From Monodelphis domestica (taxonomy: Eukaryota; Chordata; Mammalia; Didelphimorphia; Didelphidae): a stretch of DNA of 64,000 bases. The position numbers were made by a program, and so were the translations under genes. The notes below the pieces were generated by a model. It did no database searches. It had not been told where the DNA came from and worked only from the letters and a program-made list of their open reading frames with translations. Where the stretch lies: positions 170,288,388-170,352,387 of the forward strand of contig NC_077234.1 of the NCBI RefSeq assembly GCF_027887165.1, read 5' to 3'. Positions 22,030 to 33,259 of this stretch are shown piece after piece (the first letter of the stretch is position 1; every line of letters starts with the position of its first letter).

Positions 22030-22625
22030 TAAAGGGGGAAAAGACCTATTTGTACAAAAATATTTATAGCTTCTTTTTTGTGGTTACAAAGAATTGGAAA
22101 TTAAAGGTATATCCATCAATTTGGGGATGGCTGAACAAATTGTGGTATAAGATGGTGATGGAATACTATTGTCTTATATGAAATGATGAATAGGATGATT
22201 TCAGAAGGAGCTGGAAAGACCTTCATTGACTGATGCAGAGTGAAGTAAGCAGAACCAGGAAAACTTTATACAGAGTAACAACAATATTGTAGAATGATCA
22301 ACTGTGACTGATTTATCTATTATTGGCAATACAATGATCCAGGACAATTCTGAATGACTTGTGACAAAGTCAGAATACAGATTAGAGCATACAATTTTAA
22401 TTGCTTATTTGTGTTTGTGTTTTGGGGTTTTGATTTTATAATATTACTCACAAAAATGATCAATACAGAAATATACTTTGCATGATAGTACATGTATAAC
22501 TAAGATCAAAATGCCTGCCAGCACCAGGAAGGGGGAAGGAAGAGAGGGAGGGAAATAAGTTTGATCATATAACTTAGGAAAATTTGTGTGGAAATTTGTT
22601 ATAACATGCAATTGGTTAAAAAAAT
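22030..22625 (+). mobile_element. L1 3' end (ORF2 C-terminus and 3' UTR)
   Basis: The sense order of the L1 terminus is clear: 'TTTGTACAAAAATATTTATA', 'GGATGGCTGAACAAATTGTG', 'GATGGTGATGGAATACTATT', then the 3' UTR with 'GACTGATGCAGAGTGAAGTA', 'AGCAGAACCAGGAAAACTTT', and the G-rich patch at 22530. ORF2 codons are full of stops. Confidence 0.75.
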
Positions 22626-23970
22626 GTCTCTTCTCTTGCTAAAAAAGCTAATTTTAGGGATGTGGATGCCTAGAACATTAAAAATTCACTTTTTTTCTAC
22701 ATAGGAGATTGAGGTTCTAGAGAATTTCCCATGAGCAACTGTTTCAAATGAACACAGAAAGTTTGGAATGTCTTGTGTTTCTGCAATAAATCTATTAGTA
22801 TTATAACTATGTCCATCTTATTTTGACTAGAAAAGTCCACTTTTGTGAGTGGCTTGGTTTCAGTATGTTTCTTAAAAAGTGATAGAAAAGAAGAACTATC
22901 TCCCATGTGTTTTTACCCTAGATTCATCCTTTTTTTGGATACCTATGGGAATATAGCTTAAGATACATACATTTTCACTCCCCTGTTTGAAGAACATACC
23001 TTTTCCTTTCTAGGTACGCTAGTCTTTCTCTTTCTGGATGGACAAAAGGAAACCACTGACAGAGCCAGGAATAGAGCTATCTCTTTTCCTCTAGCTTGGT
23101 AGGAAGCAGTGAGTAGTTTTTTTTTAACAAAAATTCTATTTCCCAAGTCTCATCCAGATAGCCATCAGAGTATTTCCCAAGTCACTCAAAACCAATCAGG
23201 GCCCCACTCAGTGAAAACTAGTTATTGAGTCTAGTACTCTCTTTACTATTCCTGCTGGCCTCTATAATTGCCTTATTTAGAATTTACTTAATACAGTAGC
23301 AATATGTATCATTATATTAAATGAATAGCCTTGACAAGAGGGAGATTTCTAACATTATATGTTGTCCTAAGATTTCAGACTTAAGATTAATTCAAATATT
23401 AGCTTGACAATAATCCTTAAATCATTCATTTGGGATCAATTTAATGCCTAATGTAATGTTCTAATCAAAACACAATTAGTTCAATGAAGATTATTTGTCA
23501 TTTTGACAAACACAAATTTGATCTGATGACCATTATCATCATTCATTTAGGCAGATTAACAACAGCACTGACAGGTAAGTAGCTCCACTGGGGGAAAAAT
23601 AGATTGTCATAAATTTAAAAATCATAATTGAAAATAAATAGCATTAAATTTTTTTTTAAACATTTGCTTGTCTTGTAGTCATCATGGGTAAGAATAAAGA
23701 TTTAACAATGGACTTTATATTTAGGAAGTATATTTAATTATAGAGGAAACAATTTTAGTTATTCTGAAGGTGAAAGTAGACTCATTTTAAAGAGGTGAAT
23801 TACTTCAAAACTTTTAATTTTGAATTAATCTGAAATTATTATTTTTTTCCTCTGGGTCATATTCTTCTCTTTTAAAAAATAGTTAATCTAGAAACCAGAA
23901 ATTAGCTTCCAGTAAACAAACATGAATTGCTCTAGAGTGTGAAAAAAATCTCCATCAATGATATCAAAAT
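22626..23970. other. Repeat-poor AT-rich stretch
   Basis: About 1.3 kb without recognisable transposons. 23280-23640 has even base composition changes and many TAAT cores with a TGACAG motif at about 23569. Conservation cannot be judged here. Confidence 0.4.
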
Positions 23971-24594
23971 TATGAAGATTAAATTTAACTCTCTTCTGAT
24001 TGTGAAGATTAAATTGTAACCCCTTCCCATTTTTAGATTTAATCACCAAAAGTGTAAACACTTTACTTACAGTAGTTGAGATCTACCCATTTTTAAATTT
24101 AATCACCAAAGATGTAAAAACCCTATTCACACTTGAGTGGGGGAGGTCTGTGACCTACCTGTGCAATAGTGGGTGATGAATCAGAATTAAATGACTGCCC
24201 CTGGGCAATACTAAAGGAAAGCTTTAACTGTGGTTGGTATATGTAAAATGAGGGGAAGGACCAGGAAGTGACACAAAAGAAAGTGTCTTTAAAAGGGAGT
24301 TACAACTTTCTAAGTGAAGTTCTACTTGGAGTGGAGGCTGAGAAGAATCTGTTGACTGGACATGAGACCCTGTTCCTGATGAAACTGTCCTTAAATGTCT
24401 TCCTTTTGGACTGACATGTGGTGAGTGAAAAAGCTAACTCCTTTCCTGAATATTTTCTTAAGAAACTAGCCTCACGAGAGACCTGCCTCTTGAGAGAGTT
24501 TTCCCCAGGTCCTCAGCTTTGCTGAGGCCAGCTGAAACTAACTCTCCCTGCCTGGGTTGAGACAGGGGTCGGGAGTAAATAACTTAGTACTTAG
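23971..24594 (+). mobile_element. LTR (family A, copy 2), 3' truncated
   Basis: Same family as 12668-13380: 'TATGAAGATTAAATTTAACT' start, repeated 'TGTGAAGATTAAATTGTAAC', and the TTTAATCACCAAA direct repeat (24030 and 24090, 60-bp unit). 'GTCTTTAAAAGGGAGT' near 24285 is the TATA-like region and 'GGTGAGTGAAAAAGCTAACT' is shared downstream. The 3' part beyond 'TAACTTAGTACTTAGGCTA' is lost into a microsatellite. Confidence 0.75.
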
Positions 24595-24690
24595 GCTATA
24601 TATCTATATATCTATATCTATATCTATATATCTATCTATATCTATATCTATATCTATATATCTATCTATATATATATATATGTTATATAT
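24595..24690. repeat. (TATATC)n/(TA)n microsatellite
   Basis: TATCTA, TATATC and TA units mark the exact place where the truncated LTR meets the truncated L1. Confidence 0.9.
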
Positions 24691-25577
24691 AATGTCCTGA
24701 CTTTGCCACATCCCCTCCAGCATTCATTACTTCCCTTTGCTGTCATGTTAGCCAATCTGCTAGGTGTGAGGTGATACCTCAGAGTCGTTTTGATTTGAAT
24801 CTCTCTGATTGTAAGAGATTTAGAACACATTTTCATGTGCTTATTGATAGTTTTGATTTCTTTGACTGAAAATTTCCTATTCATGTCCCTTGCCCATTTA
24901 TCAGTTGGAGAATGGCTTGAATTTTTGTACAACCGATTTAGTTCTTTATAAATTTGAGTAATTAGACCTTTGTCAGAGGTTTTTGTTATGAAGATTGTTT
25001 CCCAATTTGGTACTTCCCTTATAATTTTGGTTGCATTGGTTTTATTGATACAATTTTTTTAATTTGATGTAATCAAAATTATTTGTTTTACATTTTGTGA
25101 TTTTTTTTTCCTAACTGTTGCTTGGTTTTAAAATCTTTCCTTTCTCAAAGACCTGACAAGTATACTATTCTCCATTCACCTAATTTAGTTATAGTTTCCT
25201 TGTTTATATTCAAGTCATTCACACATTCTGATTTTATCTTGGTGTAGGGTGTGAGATGTTGATCCAAATCTAATCTCTCCCATACTGTCTTCCAATTTTC
25301 CCAGCAGTTTTTATCAAACAATGGATTTTGGTCCCAAAAGCTGGGATCTTTGAGCTTATGGTAGACTATTTTGCTGAGAGGTCACTTACCCCAAGTCTAT
25401 CCCACTGATCTCATTTCTGTCTCATAGCCAGTACCATATTGTTTTGATGACCACTGCTTTATAGTATAGTTTTAGATCTGATACTGCAAGGCCACCTTCC
25501 TTCACATTTTATTTTCATTATTTCACTGGATATCCTTCATCTTTTGTTCTTCCAAATGAACTTTATTATGTTTTATT

Positions 25578-26488
25578 CTAATTCAGTAAAAAAGCGTTTT
25601 GGTAGTTAAGTGGGTATGGCACTAAAAAGTAAATTAATTTGGGTAGGATTGCCATTTTTATTATGCTAGCCAGTCCTACCCATAAGCAATCAATGTTTTT
25701 CCAATTGTTTAGATTTACTTTTAATTGTGTAGAGAGAGTTTTGTAATTGTGTTCATATAGTTCCTGTGCCTGCCTCAGCAAATTGATTCCAAAGTATTTT
25801 ATATTGTCTAGGGTGATTTTGAGTGTAATTTCTCTTTCTAATTCTTGCTTCTGATATGTGTTGGAAATATGTAGAAATGTTGATGACTTATGTGGGTTTA
25901 TTTTGTATCCTGCAACTTTGCTAAAGTTGATTATTTCCACTAGCTTTTTAGTTGATTCTCTATGATTCTTTAAGTAGACCATCATATCATCCGCAAAGAG
26001 TGATAGCTTGGTCTCCTCATTGCCTATTTTAATACCTTCAATTTCTTTTTCTTCTCTAATTACTACTGCTTGTGTTTCTAATACAGTGTTAAATAATAGA
26101 GGTGATAATGGGCATCCTTGTTTCACTCCTGATATTATTGGTAAGGCTTCTAGTTTATCCCCATTGCAGATGATATTTGCTGATGGTTTTAGATATATAC
26201 TGTTTATTATTTTTAGGAAAGACCCTTCTATTCCTATGTTTTTAGTGATTTCAATAGGAATGAGTGCTGTATTTTGTCAAAGGCTTTTTCTGCATCTATT
26301 GAGATAATCATGTGATTTTTGTCAGTTTGCTTGTTAATGTGGTCAATTATGTGGATGATTTTCCTAATATTGAACCAGCCCTGCATCCCTGGGATAAATC
26401 CTACTTGATCATGGTGGATGACCCTTCTGATCACTTGCTGGAGTCTTTTTGCTAGTATCATATTTAAGATTTTTGCATCTATGTTCAT
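25578..26488 (-). pseudogene. L1 ORF2 reverse transcriptase remnant
   Basis: Two overlapping minus frames. 26488-26234 has 'MNIDAKILN', 'LAKRLQQVI', '[19 protein letters not shown]', '[14 protein letters not shown]' (the DAEKAFD motif holds the first catalytic aspartate). 26126-25578 has '[11 protein letters not shown]' and '[12 protein letters not shown]' with the FADD catalytic box. A frameshift between them and stops elsewhere inactivate the gene. This domain copies L1 RNA into DNA at a nicked target. Confidence 0.9.
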
Positions 26489-27527
26489 AAAGGAGATTGG
26501 TCTGTAATTTTCTTTCTCTCTTTTTGACCTCCCTGGCTTTGGATTCAGTACTATATTTGTGTTGTAAAAGGAATTTGGTAGAACTCCTTCTTTGCTTATT
26601 CTCTAAAATAGTTTGTATAATATTGGGCTTAGTTGTTCTTTGAATGTTTGGTAGAATTCATTTGTGAATCCATCTGGCCCTGGGGATTTTTTCTTAGGGA
26701 GTTCTTTGATGGCTTGTTCAATTTCTTTTTCTGATATGGGTTTGTTTAGGTAGTCTATTTATTCATCTTTTAGTCTAGGGAATTCATGTTTTTGTAAATA
26801 TTCATCCATATCACCTAGATTGCCATATTCATTGCCATATAATTGGTCATAATAATTTTAAATGATTGCTTTGATTTACTCTTCATTAGAGGTGAGGTCT
26901 CCCTTTTCATCTTGGATACTGTCAATTTAGTTTTATTCTTTCCTTTTTTTAATTAGATTGACCAGTACTTTGTTTATTTATTTGTTTTTTCAAAGTACCA
27001 GCTTCTAGTCTTGTTCATTAAATCACTAGTTCTTTTACATTAAATTTTATTAATTTCTCTTTTGATTTTTAGGATCTCTAATTTAGTCTTCATGTAAGGA
27101 TTTTTAATTTGTTCAATTTCTAGTTTTTTAAATTGCATGCCCAATTAATTGACCTCTTCCCTCCCTAATTTGTTCATATATGAACTCAAGGATATAAATT
27201 CCCCCCTGAGTACTGCTTTGTCTGCATCCCATATATTTTGAAAGGATATCTCATCATTGTCATTTTCTTCAATGAAATTATTAATGGTGTCTATAATTTG
27301 TTCTTTAACTGATTTTGGAAAATTGTATCATTTAATTTCCAATTAATTTTGATTTGCCTATCCATGTACCCTTATTAATTATAATTTTCATTTCATTGTG
27401 GTCCGAGAAGGTTGTGTTCATTATTTATGCTCTTTTGCACTTGTTTGAAATGTTTTTATGCCCTAGTACATGGTCAGTCTTTGTGAATATACCATGTGCT
27501 GCTGAAAAGGTGTATTCCTTTTTGTCC

Positions 27528-27956
27528 CTATTTATTTTTCTCCATATATCTACTAACTAATTTTTCCAAGATTTCATTCACTTCTCTAACCTCTTTCTTA
27601 TTATTTCTTATTATTTTTTGGTTTGATTTATCTAGTTCTGATAGAGGAAGGTTCAGATCTCCTACTAGAATAACTTTTCTATCTATTTCATCTTTGAGCT
27701 CCACTATTTTCTCCATTAAATATCTTTATGCTATGTCATTTGGTGTAAACATGTTGTGTACAGATATTTTCTCATTGTCTATACTGCCTTTTATCAGGAT
27801 ATAATTACCTTTCCTATCTCTTTTAATTAGATCTATTTTTACTTTGGCTTTTACTTTTCCCTCTTGTTCTAGAATTTTTGGGGCAGTTCTTTTAGATGAT
27901 TTCCTGGAGGATGATGTCCAGGTTTTTTGTTTTTTCGTGGTTTTCTTGTAGACCAA
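27528..27956 (-). pseudogene. Fused L1 ORF1/ORF2 endonuclease junction
   Basis: The 76-codon frame 27956-27726 reads ORF1-type 'APKILEQEGK' and passes without a break into ORF2-type 'KAKVKIDLIKRDRKGNYI' and 'IDNEKISVHN'. The next frame (27716-27528) continues 'MEKIVELKDEIDRKVILVGD' and 'LNLPLSELDKSNQK'. In the intact arrangement (5287-7605) these segments are more than 900 L1 bases apart. Confidence 0.75.
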
Positions 27957-28489
27957 TGATTCTTAAGTTGTCTCTCCTTGAATGATTTTATAAAATTTTC
28001 TGTTTTGTGGATAAGGTTTTTCATATTTTCCTCAATTTTTTCATTCTTTTGATTTTTTTATAGTTTCCTGCTGCCTTGTAAAGTTGCTTGCTTCTAATTA
28101 TTGTATTCTGGTTTTTAAAGCTTGAATTTCATCTCACTTTTTGGTCATCCTCCTCCTTCTGGTTTGATTTTCTTTGGAGGTCATCTTTCTTTTCCTTTTC
28201 CTCATTTTCAAGCTGATCAATTTTGGCTCTTAAGACTGTTTCCAGATGACTTATCTTTCTTTTTAAGTTCTTTTACCAGTTGTCTTCAGTCTCTCTAATT
28301 GTGTTTTCAATTGTGTTTTGAGTTCTTCCAAAGCCTTTGTCTAGTTTAATGGAGTTTCTGTGTTCTTGCTTGGTGTTCCTTGATCCTTCTCAGTTACACT
28401 TGCTCTTTGTTCATTGCCTGGATAGAAGCTGTCAATTTTAATTTCTTTTTCTGTTGTTTGCTCATATTTTCCCCTTCTTCCCCCCCCTG

Positions 28490-28975
28490 TAGTTGCCTGC
28501 ACTCTTGCTCCTCTCATTGTGTGCTGGATCTGTGGGTTTGAGCTTTTCTGTTAGCCTTCACCCTTGGTGCTTATCAAGGCACTCAGAGCAGTCTGTGGGG
28601 AAAGGGTGTTAGAGCTTGAGCTTCCCTGCTCTCTGAATGCTTGATGAGATTAAGCCCAGCTGAGTTGAATTTGCAGAGTGGCATGTTCCCTGAGGCCAAA
28701 ACCTTGGGAAGGAGGGGCTAATATGGAGTGTCTCAGCTGCTGAGACTTGGCTGCTTCCTCTGTGCTTCTCCTCAAGCTGCCTCCCAGAAGCCCATGTTCT
28801 GAGCCCTGAGCCTGGCACAGCTTTGCCCACAAGGTACTCCCTCCAGGCTAGCGCCCTTGCCTGTCCAGAGATTCCAGCTACTACTAGAGGCTCAGTACTG
28901 TAGGTGAGGGAGGGGTCCTGGGACCTTCCTTCATCCTTCCCCTTAAATCTGAGTCTTCTTGAATTCAGGGTTTTG
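28490..28975 (-). promoter_or_regulatory. L1 5' UTR (internal promoter region), distal part
   Basis: GC-richer than its surroundings; matches the plus-strand L1 5' UTR at 51700-52280 in segments such as 'AAGGAAGGTCCCAGGACCC' (minus strand). The 5' UTR of L1 carries the element's own RNA polymerase II promoter. Confidence 0.65.
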
Positions 28976-28981
28976 GGGGCC

Positions 28982-29352
28982 TGTAAAAATGGAGACTTGA
29001 ATCCAGGACTTAAATCCCCAGAAGTCCTTGTTCCACTTCCCTAGGATGCTTTGTAATATTATTGAAATTTCACCTGGGCTGAGATCGAGATGGGGTATTT
29101 AACCTGATTGGAAAGGCTTCTGGGGCTCTCTTCTCTTTTCCTACTTCCATTTCAGAGCACACATGGCTCTCCAGCTAGCAGGCAAAATGTGAGTGGTTGT
29201 GAATAGGCTCCCTTGGCCTAGACACGTGCTTTTCTTACTTGTATTTTCTCAAGTTCTTAATCTTAAATAAACCTCTAAAAATTTAATACTCCTTGCAGAG
29301 AGAAACTAATTTCTACCCTGCCTCAGTTTCCCCCTAATTTTTAACTGTTACT
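28982..29352 (+). mobile_element. Solo LTR inside L1 5' UTR
   Basis: A 371-bp block starting TGTAAAAATGGAGACTT and ending TTAACTGTTACT, flanked by GGCC on each side (28978-28981, 29353-29356). Aligning the L1 5' UTR with the copy at 51690 shows that the L1 text stops and resumes exactly here. AATAAA at about 29267 is followed by the U5-like 'CTCCTTGCAGAGAGAAACTA'. A different family from the LTR at 12668. Confidence 0.75.
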
Positions 29353-29529
29353 GGCCATACCTTTTAAGTTGAGTCCAGCAGGAGGGTTCCTTGGCTCTTC
29401 CCTTTATTAGGTTTGGTTTTCAGTCCCCTAGGAGCATTTGGTTTTTAATTGGTAAGGAAGGATTTTCAGAGGTCTGAACTTTTGCTGCCTCTATGCCAAC
29501 ATCATTAGTTTAGTTTAGTTTTTTTTAGC

Positions 29530-29905
29530 CTACTTGCTATTCTTTACATTTTATATACCATTTCCTATCTTCATGCCTTTTTATTATATTTGCACAATAC
29601 CTAGAGGTATATTTCTCCTCATATCCACCTTTATTTGATTTTTTTTTTTGCCTTCAAGACTTCTTAAATAGGTTTTCTTTTTTCTTTTTTTTTTCAATAG
29701 ATTTTGTCCTTCTACCCTGCTTGCTAATGCTTTTCCCTCTAAGTGGTCTTCCATTCACTCTATACATATTCTGTGTATCTTGTGATTCACAAGTTGTTCT
29801 TTCATTGGAATGTGGGCTGTCCTAGTTTTTCTTTTCCTTTTAACTCTAATATTTGAGTGCCTTAACCATTATAAACACTTAATAAATATATATCAGCTGA
29901 CTTTT
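29530..29905 (+). mobile_element. L2 LINE 3'-end remnant
   Basis: 'TTGGAATGTGGGCTGTCCTA' and 'ATTATAAACACTTAATAAAT' match the L2 tail; poly-T runs interrupt it at 29640 and 29680. Confidence 0.5.
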
Positions 29906-30409
29906 TTGTCTCAAATTGCCATATTCATTCAATACTTAGATACACACACAATTTCGTTTTGATTACTTTAGAACAAACAGGTATCTTTGACATTTTCTCA
30001 CAGATTACATATTAACAGTACAACACTAACATTTGGTGGAGAAGCTGAGGCAGTCTTGAAAAATAGTATCCCAAAATTTCAGTTTATAATCAAAGAAGAT
30101 AATATTATAGTTTACAAAAGCAAGGGTACTATTTTTGTCTCCAAAGGTATGACCACTTTTATCAGGGAACATCAAAGGATGCAATCACTTCTATCCTTGT
30201 TGGCTTCTTCTTGTGGACTTTTGAGTCCATATATGAGAAGAGAGTTAAGCTTTGCTATTTTCTTAATTAGTCTACAAGGGACAGCAAGTGGGTGGGAACC
30301 AGGAAGAGTACCTATGAATTTCTGTAGAGAGGAGAAGCAATCACAAATTCTCATCTTATTTCTTCAAAAAGTTCAAGACAGGACAAAGAACACATTTAAA
30401 GGCCTTGAG
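29906..30409. other. Unassigned; long chance reading frame
   Basis: Contains most of a 181-codon open frame (29987-30532). The protein has no recognisable domain and its 3' third runs through a MIR-like remnant, which argues against a gene. Confidence 0.4.
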
Positions 30410-30590
30410 ATTGTAAGGAAAACCTTTGGCAGGTCACAGAACTTCTCTGAGCCTCCATTTCCTTATTTGAAAGATGAAAGGTTTGGAGTAGATCTAAGAT
30501 ATGAGGAAAAGAAGCCTAAGAAAGTTCAGTAACTTGCCAAAGGAGTTACTCAGGTAAGTGATGGAGCTGAAGTAAGAACAAAGGTTCAGA
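30410..30590 (+). mobile_element. MIR-like SINE remnant
   Basis: 'GGCAGGTCACAGAACTTCTC', 'GAGCCTCCATTTCCTTATTT' match the MIR core; a second, antisense-like piece follows ('AGTAACTTGCCAAAGGAGTT'). Confidence 0.5.
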
Positions 30591-30635
30591 GTCAAAATGC
30601 AGGTTTCCTTTTATTTTACAGCACTGCCCTTAAGG

Positions 30636-30798
30636 CAGGAATTCTTAACCTGGGGCTCATGGACATAAAAAATAATGACAATTATTTTCAATATAATTTG
30701 TTTCTTTTGTAATCTGTATTTTTTACCATGAGATGGGGTCAATAAGCTTCACTTGACTGTTAACGAATCTGCGTCACAAAAAATACTAAGAATCCCAG
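30636..30798. mobile_element. hAT-Charlie-like MITE remnant
   Basis: Starts CAGGAATTCTTAACCTGGGG and ends CTAAGAATCCCAG, giving decayed terminal inverted repeats; the interior 'GGGGTCAATAAGCTTCACTT' resembles the 'GGGGTCCATAGGCTTCACC' of a Charlie-group element. No target duplication is visible. Confidence 0.5.
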
Positions 30799-32149
30799 AC
30801 AACTTTTGAAAGTTAGCAATTTAAATGTATCTGAAAAAATATGGAACATAACTTTCCCAAATACAGTATCTTAACAACTAGAAAAATTAATAAAATATTT
30901 ACTGAAATTTTATTATTAAATCACTCATATGAATTTAGAAGTGAAGTGACCTCTGGAAAACCAGAATATTATTTATAATTTCTTCTTAGCAGAGGATATT
31001 TGCACCTGCTATCACAGAGTCTATTTTAAAGGTAGAACTAATTTTTATTCGTCCCATTTCTCTTTTCTTTCTGGGACCAGGAGGCAAAATCATCAGACCA
31101 ATTTTTACAATGTGGAATTTTTTTCATGCTACAAGTTTTTCAAAGGAGAAAAAGACACAAATTTCAAATGCTTTTAAACTGAAATAATGTTTCCACATTC
31201 TACTCGTATGTCCCAATACATTATTGTATGTAAGAGGTATCCTGTAAGCATTAAGAAATCAAGTATTCAAACAGTGAAAAACCAGGAAAAACAGTAGAAG
31301 AAATAATTTTCTGCATTTTCCTTCCAGAAGTTATTGTTATCCTGCTACCTTTATAACATAAGTATTATCACCAAGGGATGTCCAATCAGCCTTTTTAAAC
31401 AATGAAATATTGTAAGCTGCTGTATCCCAAAAGACTCAGTGCCTTCATTTGTTGACAATATAACATCTGAACAGGAGAAAAATTGACCAAGCTTATGTTA
31501 GATCAATATAGACTTACACAACACTGTTGTCAATATATATAAAATTACTAAGACCATTATACCATGTGCCCAGCAGATAGACATTCTTTGAGGAAAACTC
31601 AGCATCCCAATATGAACAGGTAATATGATCTGTTCAAGGAAGAATCAATGAAACACTTTGTCTTGCAATAATTACAGAAGGATGGAGAAGACAAATGTTT
31701 GGGGAGAAGAAATCATAAGCGTTGCAATAACATCATCTCCAACAGATTTTGGCAGAAATAGTGAAAAGAAAAAATAGACCCTGCAGAGTTGATGAGTTGT
31801 AAGGTTTCGAGTCTTACTGAAAAATAAGGAATGAAATAAATCTTTTCTTTTGCTTACTAACGATTAAAATATGGGCAGATACTTACCTTGAACTGTTTGG
31901 GATCCAAATGATTATCTGTAAATTAATTTAGAATTTTCTATGCATCCTACCATAGAAACAATGCTATATATACATAGTTGTCAGGTTCTAGAAATAACCC
32001 CAAAAACCTATTGGGTTGGCAAAGGGTAGATGAAAGATGAAGGAAAGATATGACAAAGCGGGTCAATGCTGGCTTAGATCGTAAAATCATTTGAAAAAAA
32101 TGTTACAAAATTATTAGAAATCATTCTTACTCCATCCCAGATTCTTTAA
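30799..32149. other. Unassigned non-coding stretch
   Basis: About 1.35 kb without repeats I recognise; no coding evidence. Confidence 0.4.
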
Positions 32150-32850
32150 ACTACAACTCTACTAAGAGTACATTAGTGTGCTTGTCCTTCCCTACTCCTG
32201 TAACAACAGCCATTTTTCTCTTTTGTCATCTTTGCAAGTGCTTTGGGTATGAGGAAGCACTTGAAATTGTTTTAATTTCCATATCTAAAATCATTAATAA
32301 CTTAGAGCATTTTTATAGTTGATAAAAGTTTTTTTCTTACTTTGAAAACTGTCTATTGAGGAAAATTTTTGTTCACATTTTTATATTTATTCTTTTATAG
32401 CATTCTCATAAAAACTTTAAGGGATTTTCTGTAAATATTTTTCCTTGTTATTTCCCTTTTGAGAAGGCAGGTGGTAAAGTGGATAGAGTGCCAGAGCTGC
32501 AGTCATGAAGATCTGATTTCAAATCCAGCCTCAGGAACTTCTTAACTGAGTGACTCTGGGCATGTTATTTAACCATTTTTGCCCCAGTTTCTTCATCTGT
32601 AAAGTGAGAAAATTTCAAACAATTCCAGTAACTACTAAGAAAGCCCCAAAGGTGTCAGGAATAGTCAAATACAACTGAAAAAAAAATCCTAAACAATAAC
32701 ACATTTACCTTTTGATTCTTATTGCATTGATTTTACTTGTTTAGAAGCTTTTCAATTGTATGCAATAGAATCTGTCCATTTAATCTTTTTTGACCACCTC
32801 TACTTCTTGCATATGAAAGTATACCTCCCTTAGTCACACTGATAAGAGTT
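32150..32850 (-). mobile_element. L1 ORF2 fragment, inverted part
   Basis: Antisense ORF2 C-terminal region: 'TGTTTTAATTTCCATATCTA', 'TTAGAGCATTTTTATAGTTG', 'GAAAACTGTCTATTGAGGAA', then 'TTGCATTGATTTTACTTGTT'. Interrupted by a MAR1 at 32462. It abuts a sense L1 3' end at 32870, the layout produced by twin priming (5' inversion). Confidence 0.6.
32462..32695 (+). mobile_element. MAR1-type CORE-SINE
   Basis: Nested in L1. 'GTAAAGTGGATAGAGTGCCA', 'TCTGATTTCAAATCCAGCCT', 'CAGTTTCTTCATCTGTAAAG', ending 'GTCAAATACAACTGAAAAAA'. Confidence 0.75.
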
Positions 32851-32869
32851 ATATACTTCCCTTGGTAGG

Positions 32870-33200
32870 AAATTCAGAGGGAAAAGATCTATTTGTATAA
32901 GAATATTTATAGTAGAACTACCTGTAGAATCAAAGAATTGGAATCAAACTATGTAGCCACTAATTGGGATGGCTAACCAAACTGTGGTTTATGAATATAA
33001 TAGAATACTCTTTATGAATATAATGGATTTAGAGAAGCATATGAAAACCTGAATGCCCTGATATTGAATAAAATTAGCAGAATTAGATTAATTTATATGA
33101 CAACAGTAGCAATATTGTGAAAGGATCTCAAAACTCTGAACAAAATAAACTTCAGAAGATTGGTGATAAAATGAGTCTTCAACCACTTGATTAAGGTAAT
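32870..33200 (+). mobile_element. L1 3'-end fragment, sense part
   Basis: 'AAAAGATCTATTTGTATAAG', 'AATTGGGATGGCTAACCAAA', 'AAAATTAGCAGAATTAGATT' follow the L1 terminal order. ORF2 position continues from where the inverted piece at 32150 stops. Confidence 0.6.
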
Positions 33201-33259
33201 AGAGTAGATAGATCTACATACACAGAAGAAGAAAAAAGTTAATGATTTTGCCATCTCTT

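Larger units (their letters stand above)
24692..29504 (-). mobile_element. L1, minus strand, 5' complete, deleted and 3' truncated
   Basis: From right to left: the 5' end and 5' UTR (29504-28490, interrupted by an LTR), ORF1 N-terminus and coiled coil (about 28480-27960), then a fused junction near 27860, the ORF2 endonuclease (27860-27528), reverse transcriptase (to about 25578), and the C-terminal region to 24692. The 5' end was placed by matching the plus-strand L1 at 51536: 'AATGCTCCTAGGG', 'CCTTCCTTACC' and 'GGTCCCAGGACC' occur in both, in the same order. The ORF1 C-terminal half, the spacer and the first part of ORF2 are missing, as are the last ORF2 codons, 3' UTR and A-tail. Confidence 0.85.
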
